Shown: piece after piece, positions 19,557 to 29,391 of the stretch
Position numbering within the stretch: the first letter of the stretch is position 1
Layout: every line of letters begins with the position of its first letter
Assembly: GCF_000143765.1 (NCBI RefSeq)
Contig: NZ_GL379771.1
Span: 682,001 to 746,000 of the forward strand
Length of the DNA stretch: 64,000 bases
From: Sphingobacterium spiritivorum ATCC 33861
GTDB taxonomy: Bacteria; Bacteroidota; Bacteroidia; Sphingobacteriales; Sphingobacteriaceae
Reading direction: 5' to 3'
Translations under genes and position numbers: made by a program
Notes under the pieces: model-generated
Seen by the model: only the letters and a program-made list of their open reading frames with translations
Told to the model about the DNA's origin: nothing
Database searches by the model: none

Positions 19557-19925
19557 AATATGCAAGTATTATTCCACATTACCATCAATTCTGATAATAA
19601 CCAAATTTGGACAACTTTTTGCTATAATAAAATTATTAGGTATAAATAAGCATTAAAATTTATAAAAATGTATGGATATTAATAGTTAACATTTATTATC
19701 CCTTTACGCAAGTCCAATAATCAACAAGCATTCAAAAATATGAAAAACAAATACAAAATCAACGCTTCGTTAATTTTAGATATGTCAAAAGAAAATAAAA
19801 GTAAATATTTTACTACATTTTCAAATTAAACAACTTATCTTTGTATTGATAATTATTTAATTCTGTTGTAGCATATAGGATCAATACAACGTTATGATTA
19901 ATAATTGTACAGTATAAACAACAAT
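19557..19925. other. AT-rich divergent intergenic region
   Basis: About 370 bases with very high A+T separate the dehydratase (-) from the phosphatase (+). Apart from the operator-like palindromes next to the dehydratase and a TATCTTTG box for the plus-strand gene, I see no ORF with a plausible start, no tRNA and no strong hairpin. Confidence 0.6.
19836..19843 (+). promoter_or_regulatory. Candidate -7 promoter element (TATCTTTG) for the CpsB-type gene
   Basis: TATCTTTG is an exact match to the Bacteroidota -7 consensus TAnnTTTG, 82 bases before the ATG at 19926. No good TTG or TTTG lies about 20 bases upstream, so the -33 half is weak. Confidence 0.45.
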
Positions 19926-20717
19926 ATGAGTCTTCTATCAAAGTTATTCCGTAAGAAAGAAAATACACTTCATCATAATGCCCTGGCATTTATGGAGGTT
20001 GATATGCATAATCACCTTTTACCAGGTATTGATGATGGTAGTAAATCAGTAGACCAGTCTGTAAAACTAATTGAGGGATTACAGGAATTAGGACTACACA
20101 AGTTTATATGTACTCCCCATATCATGGATGGTGTATATGCCAATACGAGTCGAACGATTGACGCTGCTTACCAAAAACTTAAGTCTACACTTGTTTCCAG
20201 AGAATCAAAAGTAGAGCTTAGCTTTGCAGCTGAACATATGATTGATCAGGGTCTTGACCTCATCATAGCGGATAATAAATTATGCGTGATGCCTAATGAT
20301 TACGTACTCATAGAAATGTCCTATTTAGCAGAATCAAAGTCTTTATTTAGGACGATCATGGATATACAGGCCATGGGTTATAAACCAATATTAGCCCATC
20401 CGGAGAGATATAACTATTATCATCAGAACTTTAAGATTTTTAAACAAATCAAAGATGCCGGTTGTGCTCTTCAGCTTAATCTGCTGTCAGTGTCCAGATA
20501 TTACGGCAGTAATGTAAAAACAACTGCGCTTACGTTGATAAAATCTGGGTTATATGATTTTATCGGAACAGATATTCACCACGAAAAACATCTGGCAGCT
20601 ATAAAAGAAGTCGCTACAAAATATCCGTTAGGCGATCTTCTGAAAACCTGTCCGATTCGCAATCATGAACTCCTTACCAGTAATAATCCAAGCAAAGAAT
20701 TTATTGCGGTAGGATAA
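19926..20717 (+). CDS. CpsB/YwqE-type PHP-domain tyrosine-protein phosphatase
   Basis: 263 residues from ATG at 19926; an in-frame TTG seven codons upstream is a poor start. The PHP metal-binding motifs are visible: 'DMHNHLLPGIDDG' near the N-terminus, 'FICTPHIMDG', 'AAEHMID', 'PILAHPERYNYY' and 'FIGTDIHHEKH'. This is the manganese-dependent CpsB/YwqE phosphatase family, which dephosphorylates tyrosine kinases controlling capsule or exopolysaccharide polymerisation. No signal peptide. It is divergent from the PglF-type dehydratase and upstream of the large polysaccharide locus. No cognate Wzc-type kinase lies in this window. A terminator follows. Confidence 0.92.
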   Translation: MSLLSKLFRKKENTLHHNALAFMEVDMHNHLLPGIDDGSKSVDQSVKLIEGLQELGLHKFICTPHIMDGVYANTSRTIDAAYQKLKSTLVSRESKVELSFAAEHMIDQGLDLIIADNKLCVMPNDYVLIEMSYLAESKSLFRTIMDIQAMGYKPILAHPERYNYYHQNFKIFKQIKDAGCALQLNLLSVSRYYGSNVKTTALTLIKSGLYDFIGTDIHHEKHLAAIKEVATKYPLGDLLKTCPIRNHELLTSNNPSKEFIAVG

Positions 20718-20737
20718 ACGGATATAACAATATTAGG

Positions 20738-20768
20738 AAAGCAACTCCATAAACGGGTAGCTTTTTTT
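20738..20768 (+). terminator. Rho-independent terminator after the CpsB-type gene
   Basis: The stem AAAGCaACTC (20738-20747) pairs with GGGTaGCTTT (20755-20764), with one A-A mismatch and one G-T pair, and a run of seven T (20762-20768) follows. It lies 20 bases after the stop codon. Confidence 0.7.
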
Positions 20769-20898
20769 GTATATTGTTCATACAGATTATCTTAACAATA
20801 CTTGCTCTCAACACATATTTGTAACGACATTATCAAATTGTTTTGGCGAAAATTTCGATTTTATATGCTATTATTACAGTGCTTAAACCTTTTTGCAT

Positions 20899-23445
20899 AT
20901 GAAAAACAACCTATTTCTCGTTAAACAGAAGCATTTCATTCTATTTTTATCCTTTAGTTTTATATCCTTATGTGCCGGCGCTCAAAAAACGCATACCTTT
21001 ACTGAAGGATTGTACGTAGAGATTCCCCAGAATTATGGTCGGGAAGCGCTGTACACAGATGAATTATTATGGCAACTCTACAGCAACAAGCTATCTACAC
21101 CTGCTGCTGGCAAAACCTTAGAACTTTCTTTATCCCAAAATAAATGGATAAAAGCGACTGCAGACAGCACAGGCTTCTTCAGACCCCAAAGAGGAAACGG
21201 AGGAAATCTCCAGCAGCCTAATAATCCTCCCGGTCCGGGACGAATAGCAGAACAGAATACAAGCCCCAGGCCTGCACAACAATTCCGTGGTCCAAGACCT
21301 AGCTATCTGTATCTGACCTACAATTCTTCCAAAGAACAAACTGCAATACTCAACGTGAAGGGAAATAGTGCGGTACTTGTAAACGGAGCACTGCACTTCG
21401 GTGATCCATATCGAATGGGGTGGATGGACATTCCGGTACAGTTAAAAAAAGGACTTAATGAATTCTATGTCCGTGGAGCTTATGTATCAGCGAATCTAAC
21501 TTTTCCGCAGCATCCCGTACGGTTTTCGATTCATGATCTTACTTTACCGGATATCGTACAAGGTAAAAATAACAGTGATCTAACTATAGGAATTGTACTA
21601 TTAAATAATAGCGCACAAAACCTCTCCGGTCTTCAGGTACAAAGTACTACAAACGGCCGGAAAGTGATTAGTGCTGTGCCTGTCATTAACGGAAACAGCA
21701 CCAGAAAAATAGCTGTACGCATTGATGGCTCCACTGTTCAGCAACCGGGAGACATCACTTCTCAATTATCTTTATTAAAGAATGGAAAAGTTATTAGTCA
21801 TACACAGATTCAGTTAAGAAGTGTAGATCAAAAAACTGCTTACAGAGTTACATTCGTAAGTAATATTGATAATAGTGTACAATATTATGCTGTCAACCCA
21901 GCCACAGGAGGAGAAAAACCTCAGGATGCGCTCTTCTTCTCTGTACACGGAGCAGGAGTCGAAGCTCTGGGTCAGGCGCAAGCATATCAATCTAAAGACT
22001 GGGGAACATTAGTGGCACCTACAAATCGTCGTCCCCGTGGATTTAACTGGGAAGACTGGGGACGCTTAGATGCTTTGGAGGTCTTAAGTCTGGCAAAGAC
22101 TCAATTGCAGCCGGATACACAACGCATCTATCTGACCGGACATTCTATGGGAGGACACGGCACCTGGTTTTTGGGAGCTACCTATCCGGACAAATGGGCA
22201 GCAATAGCTCCTTGCGCAGGATATCCTACCCTCAAAGGCTATGGTTCAGCAGATGGATTAGTACCCGAAAAAGGACGTAATGCACTGGAAGAAGTATTAC
22301 TTAAATCGGGGAATCAGAGTGATGTCATTGCTTACGCAACAAATTACAGACCACTTGGCGTATATATATTGCATGGGGATGCAGACCGCACCGTCTCTGT
22401 GGATTATGCAAGACAGATGCGAAATATTCTGGGTGGATTCCATCCTGACTTTAGCTATTATGAATATCCCGGCGGTTCTCATTGGTATAGCAACGAAAGC
22501 GTAGACTGGAAGCCTTTATTTGATTATTTCAAGTGGCACAAAAGAAAAACACATAGCGAGGTTGATCATATCGATTTTATGACTGCTAATCCCGGAATAT
22601 CAGCATCTTATTATTGGGCAACCGTCTATCAGCAGATCCATCCACTGGATTATTCCCGTATTATCTTAGATCGCGATATAACGAAGCGCAGTATTGTTGG
22701 ACAAACAACAAATGTGCAGACACTTCGTCTGGATCTGAGTGGATTTAACAAAGCAGAACCTTTATCTGTAACTTTAGACAGTTTAAATACCATTGAATAC
22801 CGCATGACAGACTCCGAAAACTCTTTTGTCTATCTGAAAAAAGAAGGAGCGTCATGGACTGTAATCAATGAGCCAAGCCTTGCACATAAGGGGCCTCACA
22901 GAAATGGAACATTCAAAGAGGCTTTTAATAACAGAATGGTCTATGTTTACGGAACTCAGGGAACGAAAGAAGAAAACAATTGGGCCATGGAGAAGGCGCA
23001 GTATGATGCTGAAGCCTGGTACTATCGGGGTAATGGAGCATTTGATATCATTGCTGACAGGGATTTTGAAGAAACCAATTATGCTGGCCGAAATATTATT
23101 CTGATCGGTAATGCAAAAACAAACAGCGCATGGAATACTTTGATGAAAGATTGTCCGATTCAGGTGGAGACCGGAAAAATCAATATCGGAGGGAAAACCT
23201 ATGCGGGAAATGATTTGGGCGGATACTTTTACTGGAAGAAACCGGGATCAGATGTTTTATCTGTGGGAGTAATTACCGGCACCGGAATCGCAGGTATGCG
23301 GGCAGCAACGGCTAATCAATACTTTGCCGGAGCGAGTGGCTTTCCTGATTATATGTTCTTTAAACTGGCTATGCTCAAAGATGGATTCGAGGGTATCTTA
23401 GATGCCGGATTTTACAGCAATGAGTGGAATGTAAAATCTAATTAG
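20899..23445 (+). CDS. Secreted prolyl-oligopeptidase-like alpha/beta hydrolase
   Basis: 848 residues from ATG at 20899. A signal peptide ends near LCAGAQ (about 29). A Pro/Asn/Arg-rich low-complexity segment follows at about 93-135. The alpha/beta-hydrolase core has the nucleophile elbow 'TGHSMGGHGTW' (Ser416), an Asp in 'LHGDADRTV' (about 495) and a His in 'YPGGSHWYS' (about 527), a complete catalytic triad. A C-terminal beta region of about 300 residues completes the protein. Members are annotated as predicted peptidases or esterases; the substrate cannot be told. It stands alone on the plus strand and converges on the second SusC/SusD operon, with a strong shared terminator between. Confidence 0.88.
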   Translation: MKNNLFLVKQKHFILFLSFSFISLCAGAQKTHTFTEGLYVEIPQNYGREALYTDELLWQLYSNKLSTPAAGKTLELSLSQNKWIKATADSTGFFRPQRGNGGNLQQPNNPPGPGRIAEQNTSPRPAQQFRGPRPSYLYLTYNSSKEQTAILNVKGNSAVLVNGALHFGDPYRMGWMDIPVQLKKGLNEFYVRGAYVSANLTFPQHPVRFSIHDLTLPDIVQGKNNSDLTIGIVLLNNSAQNLSGLQVQSTTNGRKVISAVPVINGNSTRKIAVRIDGSTVQQPGDITSQLSLLKNGKVISHTQIQLRSVDQKTAYRVTFVSNIDNSVQYYAVNPATGGEKPQDALFFSVHGAGVEALGQAQAYQSKDWGTLVAPTNRRPRGFNWEDWGRLDALEVLSLAKTQLQPDTQRIYLTGHSMGGHGTWFLGATYPDKWAAIAPCAGYPTLKGYGSADGLVPEKGRNALEEVLLKSGNQSDVIAYATNYRPLGVYILHGDADRTVSVDYARQMRNILGGFHPDFSYYEYPGGSHWYSNESVDWKPLFDYFKWHKRKTHSEVDHIDFMTANPGISASYYWATVYQQIHPLDYSRIILDRDITKRSIVGQTTNVQTLRLDLSGFNKAEPLSVTLDSLNTIEYRMTDSENSFVYLKKEGASWTVINEPSLAHKGPHRNGTFKEAFNNRMVYVYGTQGTKEENNWAMEKAQYDAEAWYYRGNGAFDIIADRDFEETNYAGRNIILIGNAKTNSAWNTLMKDCPIQVETGKINIGGKTYAGNDLGGYFYWKKPGSDVLSVGVITGTGIAGMRAATANQYFAGASGFPDYMFFKLAMLKDGFEGILDAGFYSNEWNVKSN

Positions 23446-23450
23446 AAATA

Positions 23451-23485
23451 GGAAAGAGCTGGAAATATCCAGCTCTTTCCTTTTC
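23451..23485. terminator. Bidirectional terminator between hydrolase and susD
   Basis: A perfect 12-bp stem, GGAAAGAGCTGG (23451-23462) with CCAGCTCTTTCC (23469-23480), has a 6-base AT loop and is followed by TTTTC. It lies 5 bases after the hydrolase stop and 6 bases before the susD stop on the other strand. Confidence 0.85.
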
Positions 23486-23490
23486 ACTAT

Positions 23491-25014
23491 TTATTGTAAC
23501 AACCACATCGGCTTATTGATATCATCTATTCCTCCGTATTGTCTTAATACGGCGGCATCTACATTCGCTGTATTATAGTTAAATTCACTGGAAGGATATT
23601 TCCATCTCACCGGAATCTTATCCGGAGCTTCAGAATTGAGACTACTTGCAGGGTTGATCTTCCATTTCGGATATCCTGTCCTGCGATAATCATAATAGGT
23701 ATAAAATTCAGACTGTAAGAAACTGGCCAGATACTTCTGCGTTACAATGGCTTCTATACGGGCTTCTGTTCCGGCTGGAAAAGTGCTGCCCAATCCATTA
23801 ACATATGATGTTACATAAGAAGCATCTAATGGCATATTATGATGAAATTGTTCCGCATTAGGGGTGTTATCATAGATAAACTTCATAGAAGCCTCTACTC
23901 CCTTTTTATACCAATCCACCGGCTGATCAGACACCCAGCCTCTTGCCGCAGCTTCCGCGATTATAAAACAAACCTGAGCATACGAAAGTTGTTGCGTAGG
24001 CTCTCCTGTAGCAAGTTCAGTATACCGGTCATTCAGTTTTGAATAATCTTTTGTTCCTTTTATTGCCGTGATATTATCATAGACAAGAGAAGGGTCGATA
24101 CCTACATAGGCCGCAAAATCTTTCTGTGTCAATCCTCCGGTAATTTTGACGGGAGAAGGGGCTGCATAATAGAACAGTCTTCTATCCTGCAAGGTCTTCA
24201 GCCGGTCTATGACTTCAGTGGACATTATCGGGTAAATGGTAAAATTGTTACCCACTTTATAAAAGGGATAGGTCTGACCGCTTTTATCCGAACGAATCAG
24301 CTGATAGTTGTCCGCATTTGATGTAAAAATAGGCTTAGCGGCAAGAATTTGCTGAAATCTGCTTTTCAGTTGCAGATCGGCATCCCCTTCCTTTTTACTT
24401 AACTGCATCAGAACATTTAAGGCAAAGCTATTGACCAGTTTACGCCATTTGACAGGATCTCCTCCATATATAGGATCTCCAACGAATTTTTCCCCTTCCG
24501 CAAATAACTGATCAGCCATTTCCAGTTCTTTCAAAATACCCAGAAATACCTCTTTTTGAGTATCATATTTCGGAAAATAATTTTTATCCAGCTCACCTTT
24601 CAAAGCATCCTGGTAAGGGATGTCTCCCATATCCATGGTGGCTTCGAAAAATTTCACTGCCCTGGCAAAATACATTAGGCCATCATATGATTTAGCCAGT
24701 TTTTCGGTACCCGCGAATTTTCCCATAAAATGAGCATCGTTGATGGATGTGAAGCTCAGACTGGATGCTCCGAAACCATTATATTGGAAGGATTCGACAA
24801 ATTCTGTCCAGACAATATTCTTATTCAGCATATAAGGTTGTAAGAAACCCTTCTGACTTGGCTGATTCGCAAGATTTATAATAATACGGGTTGCTATCAT
24901 TGCTGAAGTCACTTTTTCAGGAGCTTCAGGGTTGGTATTGACTTCGTCAAATTTGGAACAGGAATAATTACTTATGACGAGTCCCAACAGGATATATTTT
25001 AAAATTTTTTTCAT
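23491..25014 (-). CDS. SusD/RagB-family nutrient-binding lipoprotein (SusD-like type 2)
   Basis: 507 residues from ATG at 25014; the longer frame lacks a signal sequence until MKKILKYILL. The lipobox is 'SNYSC' (Cys19), followed by 'SKFDEVNTNPEAPEKV', the typical start of the SusD-like_2 group. Inside are 'YDGLMYFARAVKFFEATMDMGDIPYQDAL' and a C-terminal 'QKYLASFLQSEFYTYYDYRRTGYP', family hallmarks. It partners the STN-containing SusC just upstream and starts 28 bases after that stop. No degradative enzyme is encoded with this pair, so its ligand is unknown; SusD-like_2 proteins can serve peptide or glycan uptake. Confidence 0.93.
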   Translation of the reverse strand: MKKILKYILLGLVISNYSCSKFDEVNTNPEAPEKVTSAMIATRIIINLANQPSQKGFLQPYMLNKNIVWTEFVESFQYNGFGASSLSFTSINDAHFMGKFAGTEKLAKSYDGLMYFARAVKFFEATMDMGDIPYQDALKGELDKNYFPKYDTQKEVFLGILKELEMADQLFAEGEKFVGDPIYGGDPVKWRKLVNSFALNVLMQLSKKEGDADLQLKSRFQQILAAKPIFTSNADNYQLIRSDKSGQTYPFYKVGNNFTIYPIMSTEVIDRLKTLQDRRLFYYAAPSPVKITGGLTQKDFAAYVGIDPSLVYDNITAIKGTKDYSKLNDRYTELATGEPTQQLSYAQVCFIIAEAAARGWVSDQPVDWYKKGVEASMKFIYDNTPNAEQFHHNMPLDASYVTSYVNGLGSTFPAGTEARIEAIVTQKYLASFLQSEFYTYYDYRRTGYPKWKINPASSLNSEAPDKIPVRWKYPSSEFNYNTANVDAAVLRQYGGIDDINKPMWLLQ

Positions 25015-25042
25015 TTTAACTGTGGTTAAGATCTTTGATAAT

Positions 25043-28000
25043 CTAAAAACTGACATTGATATTAAAGCCTATGTATCGCATAGAAGGAGAATTAAGGTCT
25101 TCAGATCCTACATCCGGATCTGAAAAACGATATTCTTTCGTCCATAAGAACAGATTTTGTCCTGTCACACCTACACTTGCTCTTTTTGCCTTAAATCTGG
25201 CTGCAACTTCTGCAGGCAGATAATAACTCAATGAAATTTCTCTCAGTTTGATAAACGTTTCATCCCAGATATTGCGTGTTCCTGAATATGCTCTCTTCCA
25301 GTACGATTCATAGGAAACGGTCTTATCATTAGCCGCGAACTGACGTGTATCCGTCACGATCTGACCATATTTGTCATAGGTTACATTTCCGGAGACAATC
25401 TTAACTCCCTGACCAATATATGTTTTGTTTCCGTTGACCACTTCTTCGTATCGTTCAGGAGAGTCTGAATCCGGATGAGCACCTGTCTGCCACAGACGGG
25501 CATTCATACTGGAATAGGAAAGTCCTTTTATACGACCATCCAGACTAAAAGATAAAGCGAAGTCATGGTAACGAAAGTTGTTGGTCAATCCCCATATCCA
25601 TTTTGGAGCAGTATAGCCAAATAACCGCGACTCATGTACCGCACTGATCGGCATTCCGGAAGCATTGTGTACGATCTGTCCGTCAGGTGAACGTTCCCAG
25701 TCGCGTGTCACATAATGATCTGTACGTTCTCCGACTTTGACATATAGGGCATCTGCAGAATAGTCAGGATCCAGCTTATGATAATATTTCAGATTCTGGG
25801 ACAGGTTTCCGCTGATATCCCATTGAAAGTGTTCCTTTTTCACGGGAGTTCCTCCTATAGTGATCTCATGTCCTTTTGTCATTGTCTCTTCTTTTGTATT
25901 GATTAACCGGGATGTAAAGCCAGTAGCTCCCGAGATTGTAGCCGAAGTAATGGCATTGTGCTCTCTGCGGTAGTAACGGGTATAGTCACCATACAATCTG
26001 TTATTCAGAACGGAAAAGTCTAATCCCACCTCCGTCAGATTCCGTTGTGTAGGAGATATGGAAAAGTCTTTGATCGAATTTGGATAAGATCCCGTTGACA
26101 AGCCGTCCCAGACGTTCGCTGTCACTGTAAAAGCCTGATTGATTTCGTACGGATCGAGAATTTGTTTGGTCACCGCCTGGGAACCTCTGACTTTTAACAG
26201 ATTTAACCACTGCGGCTTCTCGAATAAATCAGACACAACTACACTTCCGGATAAGGACGGGTAGAAATAGGAGCGGTTTTCTTTTGGAAGAGTAGATGAC
26301 CAGTCATTACGACCGGTAGCTTCCAGAAAGATAAGATTACGCCAGGATAGCGACAATCTTCCGTATACGCTATTCGTCATTTCCTTGATCTTACTTTCCA
26401 CGCTTGAAACCGGGCCTACCGAGTTACGAAGAGAGTAAAAGCCAGGAATAGCAAGACCATTAACGGTCGAAGCGGTTAGCGTATTGTTACGACGATAAAA
26501 AACAGCCCCGCCTAATAATCCGTCAATGCCAAAATCTCCAAAGGTTTTTTTCGCAGTAAATATCAGGTCATTATTGGTAGAAAAGCCATCCTGTTTACGT
26601 GTCCAGTATTTACCTCTGTTATCATAACCGGAGAACCCTCCTCTGGTACCATATATACCCATAGGATTGGTCTGCTCCTGCGTATTGCCATAGTAATCAT
26701 ACCCGGATCGTAAAACTAACTTACCCCAGTCTGTAACCTGGTAATTAAGGGTAATAGCAGCATTCAGCTTATTGATTAATTCAGCACTGATTTTTTCATA
26801 TGCAGATAGATAAGGGTTATCATACCAGGCATTGTAATTCCAGTTTTGTTTTTCATTCTTGACAATCCAGTAATCCTTATATTGACTCAGGTCGTACTCA
26901 GGCCCTGTCCAGACGAGGATATTGTAAATATACCCCTGTGCATTATAACCTGCTCCAAAATCATTCGGTGTATTGCGGCGATTATATCCAAATCTGCTTT
27001 CCAGATTAAGCTTTTCGGTAATCTTTGTCTCTCCTGAAACGGAAATATTTGTCATGTTCAGCTTTGTATTGGGGTATTGTCCCTTATTGTAAACATGACT
27101 GATGGAAGTGGTAATGCTACCATTCTCTCCCTGATTGGTAAAGCTTACACTATTATTGCTGATAAATCCCGGTTCCAGAAAATTTTTAAAATTGTTTTTA
27201 CCCTTAGACACCAGCTCGCTTTCCTCCAATTGCTTGGTTATCGGATTCCATTGCTGATAACGACGACCAATATCCAGTTTATCACCCCAAACCTCATCAT
27301 CTGTATTGAATTTACCTCCATAGCCTGCTGAATATGAGGACTGGACACTCGGTAATGCCAGATATCCGGAAAAAAACATGTTGTTGGTACTGACAGATAT
27401 CTCTGTGCCTTTACTCTTTAATCCTTTTTTGGTTGTTACCATAATGGCACCTCCGGCTCCGCGCTCGCCATAGAGTGCTGTGGCTGTAGCCCCTTTCAGT
27501 ACATTAATATTTTCAATATTATCTACCGGAATATCCCGTAAATTCATATTTTCATAAAGTACCCCATCGATAACCAGGATCGGATCCATTCCCCTCAGAG
27601 TAATAGAAGGCATCTTGTTGAATTCTGTACTATTGAATACCCGCAATCCTGAAATACGTCCTGTAAGTGTTGTACCCACGTCTACTCCTTTTACCTTTTG
27701 CAGATCATCCCCCTTGATTTCCTGCACAGCGTATCCAAGTGCTCTTTTTTCTCTCTTTATTCCCAAAGCAGTTACAACCACTTCCTGTAACTCTTCGGAT
27801 GATCTGTTGAGTTCAATCTGTGCTGCCTGATCTGCCGGAATCTCTACGGTACGATACCCCAAAGAAGAAACCACCAATATCGCTCCCGGAGCCACTTCTT
27901 CTATTGAGAAGATACCATTATTATCTGTTGTCGTCACTTTGTCGGTTCCTTTTACCCTGACCGTTACTCCGGCAATTTTGGCTTTGGTTTCCTGATCAAT

Positions 28001-28390
28001 AATTTCTCCCTTCAGAATTTTTTGATCAGCATGAACTGTAATTTTCTGAAAACCTGTGCTTGTCCCCTTTTTCTTTTGTTCATGTTTTCTGGAAAGGACA
28101 AATAGCATGTTATCCACCTGACTTACCTGTAACTGGTCATAGGATATCTCCATAATAAAGGCATTCAAATTATCCTTCTTCAGATTTTTAAGATCCGTAT
28201 CATCCTTAATTTTCAGATGTCCGATTCCTGTATCATAACCGAACCGGATATTCAGCTTTTTTTCAATTTTTGAGATAACAGGCCCGATTTCCCTGTTTTG
28301 CTGATTTTCGGCAGCAATCGTTTTTTGCACACACAGTTGCAAAAACAAAAGGCTACCCATAAGTTTTAGATAGTAATTGGTTTTTCTCAT
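25043..28390 (-). CDS. STN-domain SusC/RagA-type TonB-dependent transporter
   Basis: 1115 residues. A signal peptide ends near TIAAE. An STN (secretin/TonB N-terminal) domain covers about 33-108, the module that signals to a FecR anti-sigma factor. A carboxypeptidase-regulatory-like domain lies at about 127-205, then a TonB-box-like 'LQEVVVTALGIKREKRALG', the plug with 'ILVIDGVLYENMNLRDIP' and 'ALYGERGAGGAIMVTTKKG', and a barrel ending in Phe ('NINVSF'). It follows fecR by 10 bases and is paired with the SusD-like_2 gene. Trans-envelope signalling through the FecR/ECF pair is expected to induce this operon when substrate binds. Confidence 0.96.
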   Translation of the reverse strand: MRKTNYYLKLMGSLLFLQLCVQKTIAAENQQNREIGPVISKIEKKLNIRFGYDTGIGHLKIKDDTDLKNLKKDNLNAFIMEISYDQLQVSQVDNMLFVLSRKHEQKKKGTSTGFQKITVHADQKILKGEIIDQETKAKIAGVTVRVKGTDKVTTTDNNGIFSIEEVAPGAILVVSSLGYRTVEIPADQAAQIELNRSSEELQEVVVTALGIKREKRALGYAVQEIKGDDLQKVKGVDVGTTLTGRISGLRVFNSTEFNKMPSITLRGMDPILVIDGVLYENMNLRDIPVDNIENINVLKGATATALYGERGAGGAIMVTTKKGLKSKGTEISVSTNNMFFSGYLALPSVQSSYSAGYGGKFNTDDEVWGDKLDIGRRYQQWNPITKQLEESELVSKGKNNFKNFLEPGFISNNSVSFTNQGENGSITTSISHVYNKGQYPNTKLNMTNISVSGETKITEKLNLESRFGYNRRNTPNDFGAGYNAQGYIYNILVWTGPEYDLSQYKDYWIVKNEKQNWNYNAWYDNPYLSAYEKISAELINKLNAAITLNYQVTDWGKLVLRSGYDYYGNTQEQTNPMGIYGTRGGFSGYDNRGKYWTRKQDGFSTNNDLIFTAKKTFGDFGIDGLLGGAVFYRRNNTLTASTVNGLAIPGFYSLRNSVGPVSSVESKIKEMTNSVYGRLSLSWRNLIFLEATGRNDWSSTLPKENRSYFYPSLSGSVVVSDLFEKPQWLNLLKVRGSQAVTKQILDPYEINQAFTVTANVWDGLSTGSYPNSIKDFSISPTQRNLTEVGLDFSVLNNRLYGDYTRYYRREHNAITSATISGATGFTSRLINTKEETMTKGHEITIGGTPVKKEHFQWDISGNLSQNLKYYHKLDPDYSADALYVKVGERTDHYVTRDWERSPDGQIVHNASGMPISAVHESRLFGYTAPKWIWGLTNNFRYHDFALSFSLDGRIKGLSYSSMNARLWQTGAHPDSDSPERYEEVVNGNKTYIGQGVKIVSGNVTYDKYGQIVTDTRQFAANDKTVSYESYWKRAYSGTRNIWDETFIKLREISLSYYLPAEVAARFKAKRASVGVTGQNLFLWTKEYRFSDPDVGSEDLNSPSMRYIGFNINVSF

Positions 28391-28400
28391 ATGGATATTG

Positions 28401-29333
28401 TTATTTGGTAATTATGGTATAGTTGTAGGCCTTATTAAGGAGATTTATGGTTTTATCCAGATCATGTTGTGGCAGATATCCCGAAAAATGGTAGTCTGCA
28501 TATTTTTCACTGAAGCGGAAAGATTGATCGGGGTAGGTTTCTTTCAATTCATCAATGATTTTGGAAAGTTTGACCGCATCAAAATAAATCAGGTTATACT
28601 TCCAGGCGGAATAAGCTGATGTATCAACTTTTTCAACACGAAACATCTGATGCTGATCCTCAAAACTCACTTTTTCTCCAGGTTTGATCTTTGTTCTGAT
28701 TTTTCCTTTGGAAACTTCTACTAATCCACTATTAAGAACCAGCATGGCCTCAGATTCATCTGAGATCAGATTAAACTCTGTTCCCAAGACTTTGACATCA
28801 AAATTTCTGTCGTCCGCTACAATAAAAGGCTTATGCGCATTCTTCTGTACATAAAAGAAGGCTTCACCATTCAGCTTAACCTGACGAATACTGTCTGTAT
28901 CAAAATGTGAAAGGATCTTTAATGAACTTCCGGGTCGGAGAAGAACTGTACTTTTGTCATCAAGCGTAACTTCTTTAATAAAATTCGTATGGTTTGTATA
29001 AGTAGGAAGATTATTATCATTATTCCAGAACAAATAAGAGGCCAGCACAGAAAGTGTAATAAAGACAATCGCAGCCGCTACAGCTCGCTGCCATGCCAGT
29101 AGATGATTTGATCTTTTCTGAGGTTGGGCAGCAACTATCTTATTATAAATCGCCTCGGATATATCCTCATCTATATGAACATCAGGATCCGTCAACGCAA
29201 GGACTTCTTCAAAATCCATTAATTGATCATCTGGTGTAATTGAAAGTATTTCCAGGAGTATCTGCTTTTCAGATACCGAACAATTTCCCTCCAAATATTT
29301 TTTATGCAGAGCTTTAAGCGCTATTTGATTCAT
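28401..29333 (-). CDS. FecR-family anti-sigma factor
   Basis: 310 residues. The cytoplasmic N-terminus (about 1-80) contains the sigma-binding region, a single transmembrane helix is at about 84-103 ('AVAAAIVFITLSVLASYLFW'), and the periplasmic FecR domain follows, with 'VTLDDKSTVLLRPGSSLKI' and 'VLGTEFNLISDESEAMLVL'. The C-terminal part (about 230-310) contacts the STN domain of the transporter. It lies 58 bases after the sigma gene and 10 bases before the STN-SusC gene, the classical order for cell-surface signalling in Bacteroidota. Confidence 0.95.
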   Translation of the reverse strand: MNQIALKALHKKYLEGNCSVSEKQILLEILSITPDDQLMDFEEVLALTDPDVHIDEDISEAIYNKIVAAQPQKRSNHLLAWQRAVAAAIVFITLSVLASYLFWNNDNNLPTYTNHTNFIKEVTLDDKSTVLLRPGSSLKILSHFDTDSIRQVKLNGEAFFYVQKNAHKPFIVADDRNFDVKVLGTEFNLISDESEAMLVLNSGLVEVSKGKIRTKIKPGEKVSFEDQHQMFRVEKVDTSAYSAWKYNLIYFDAVKLSKIIDELKETYPDQSFRFSEKYADYHFSGYLPQHDLDKTINLLNKAYNYTIITK

Positions 29334-29391
29334 CGTCTAGGTTACTTCTATTAACATATACGTATCATGTTGACAAGAAGACGATCGGAGA

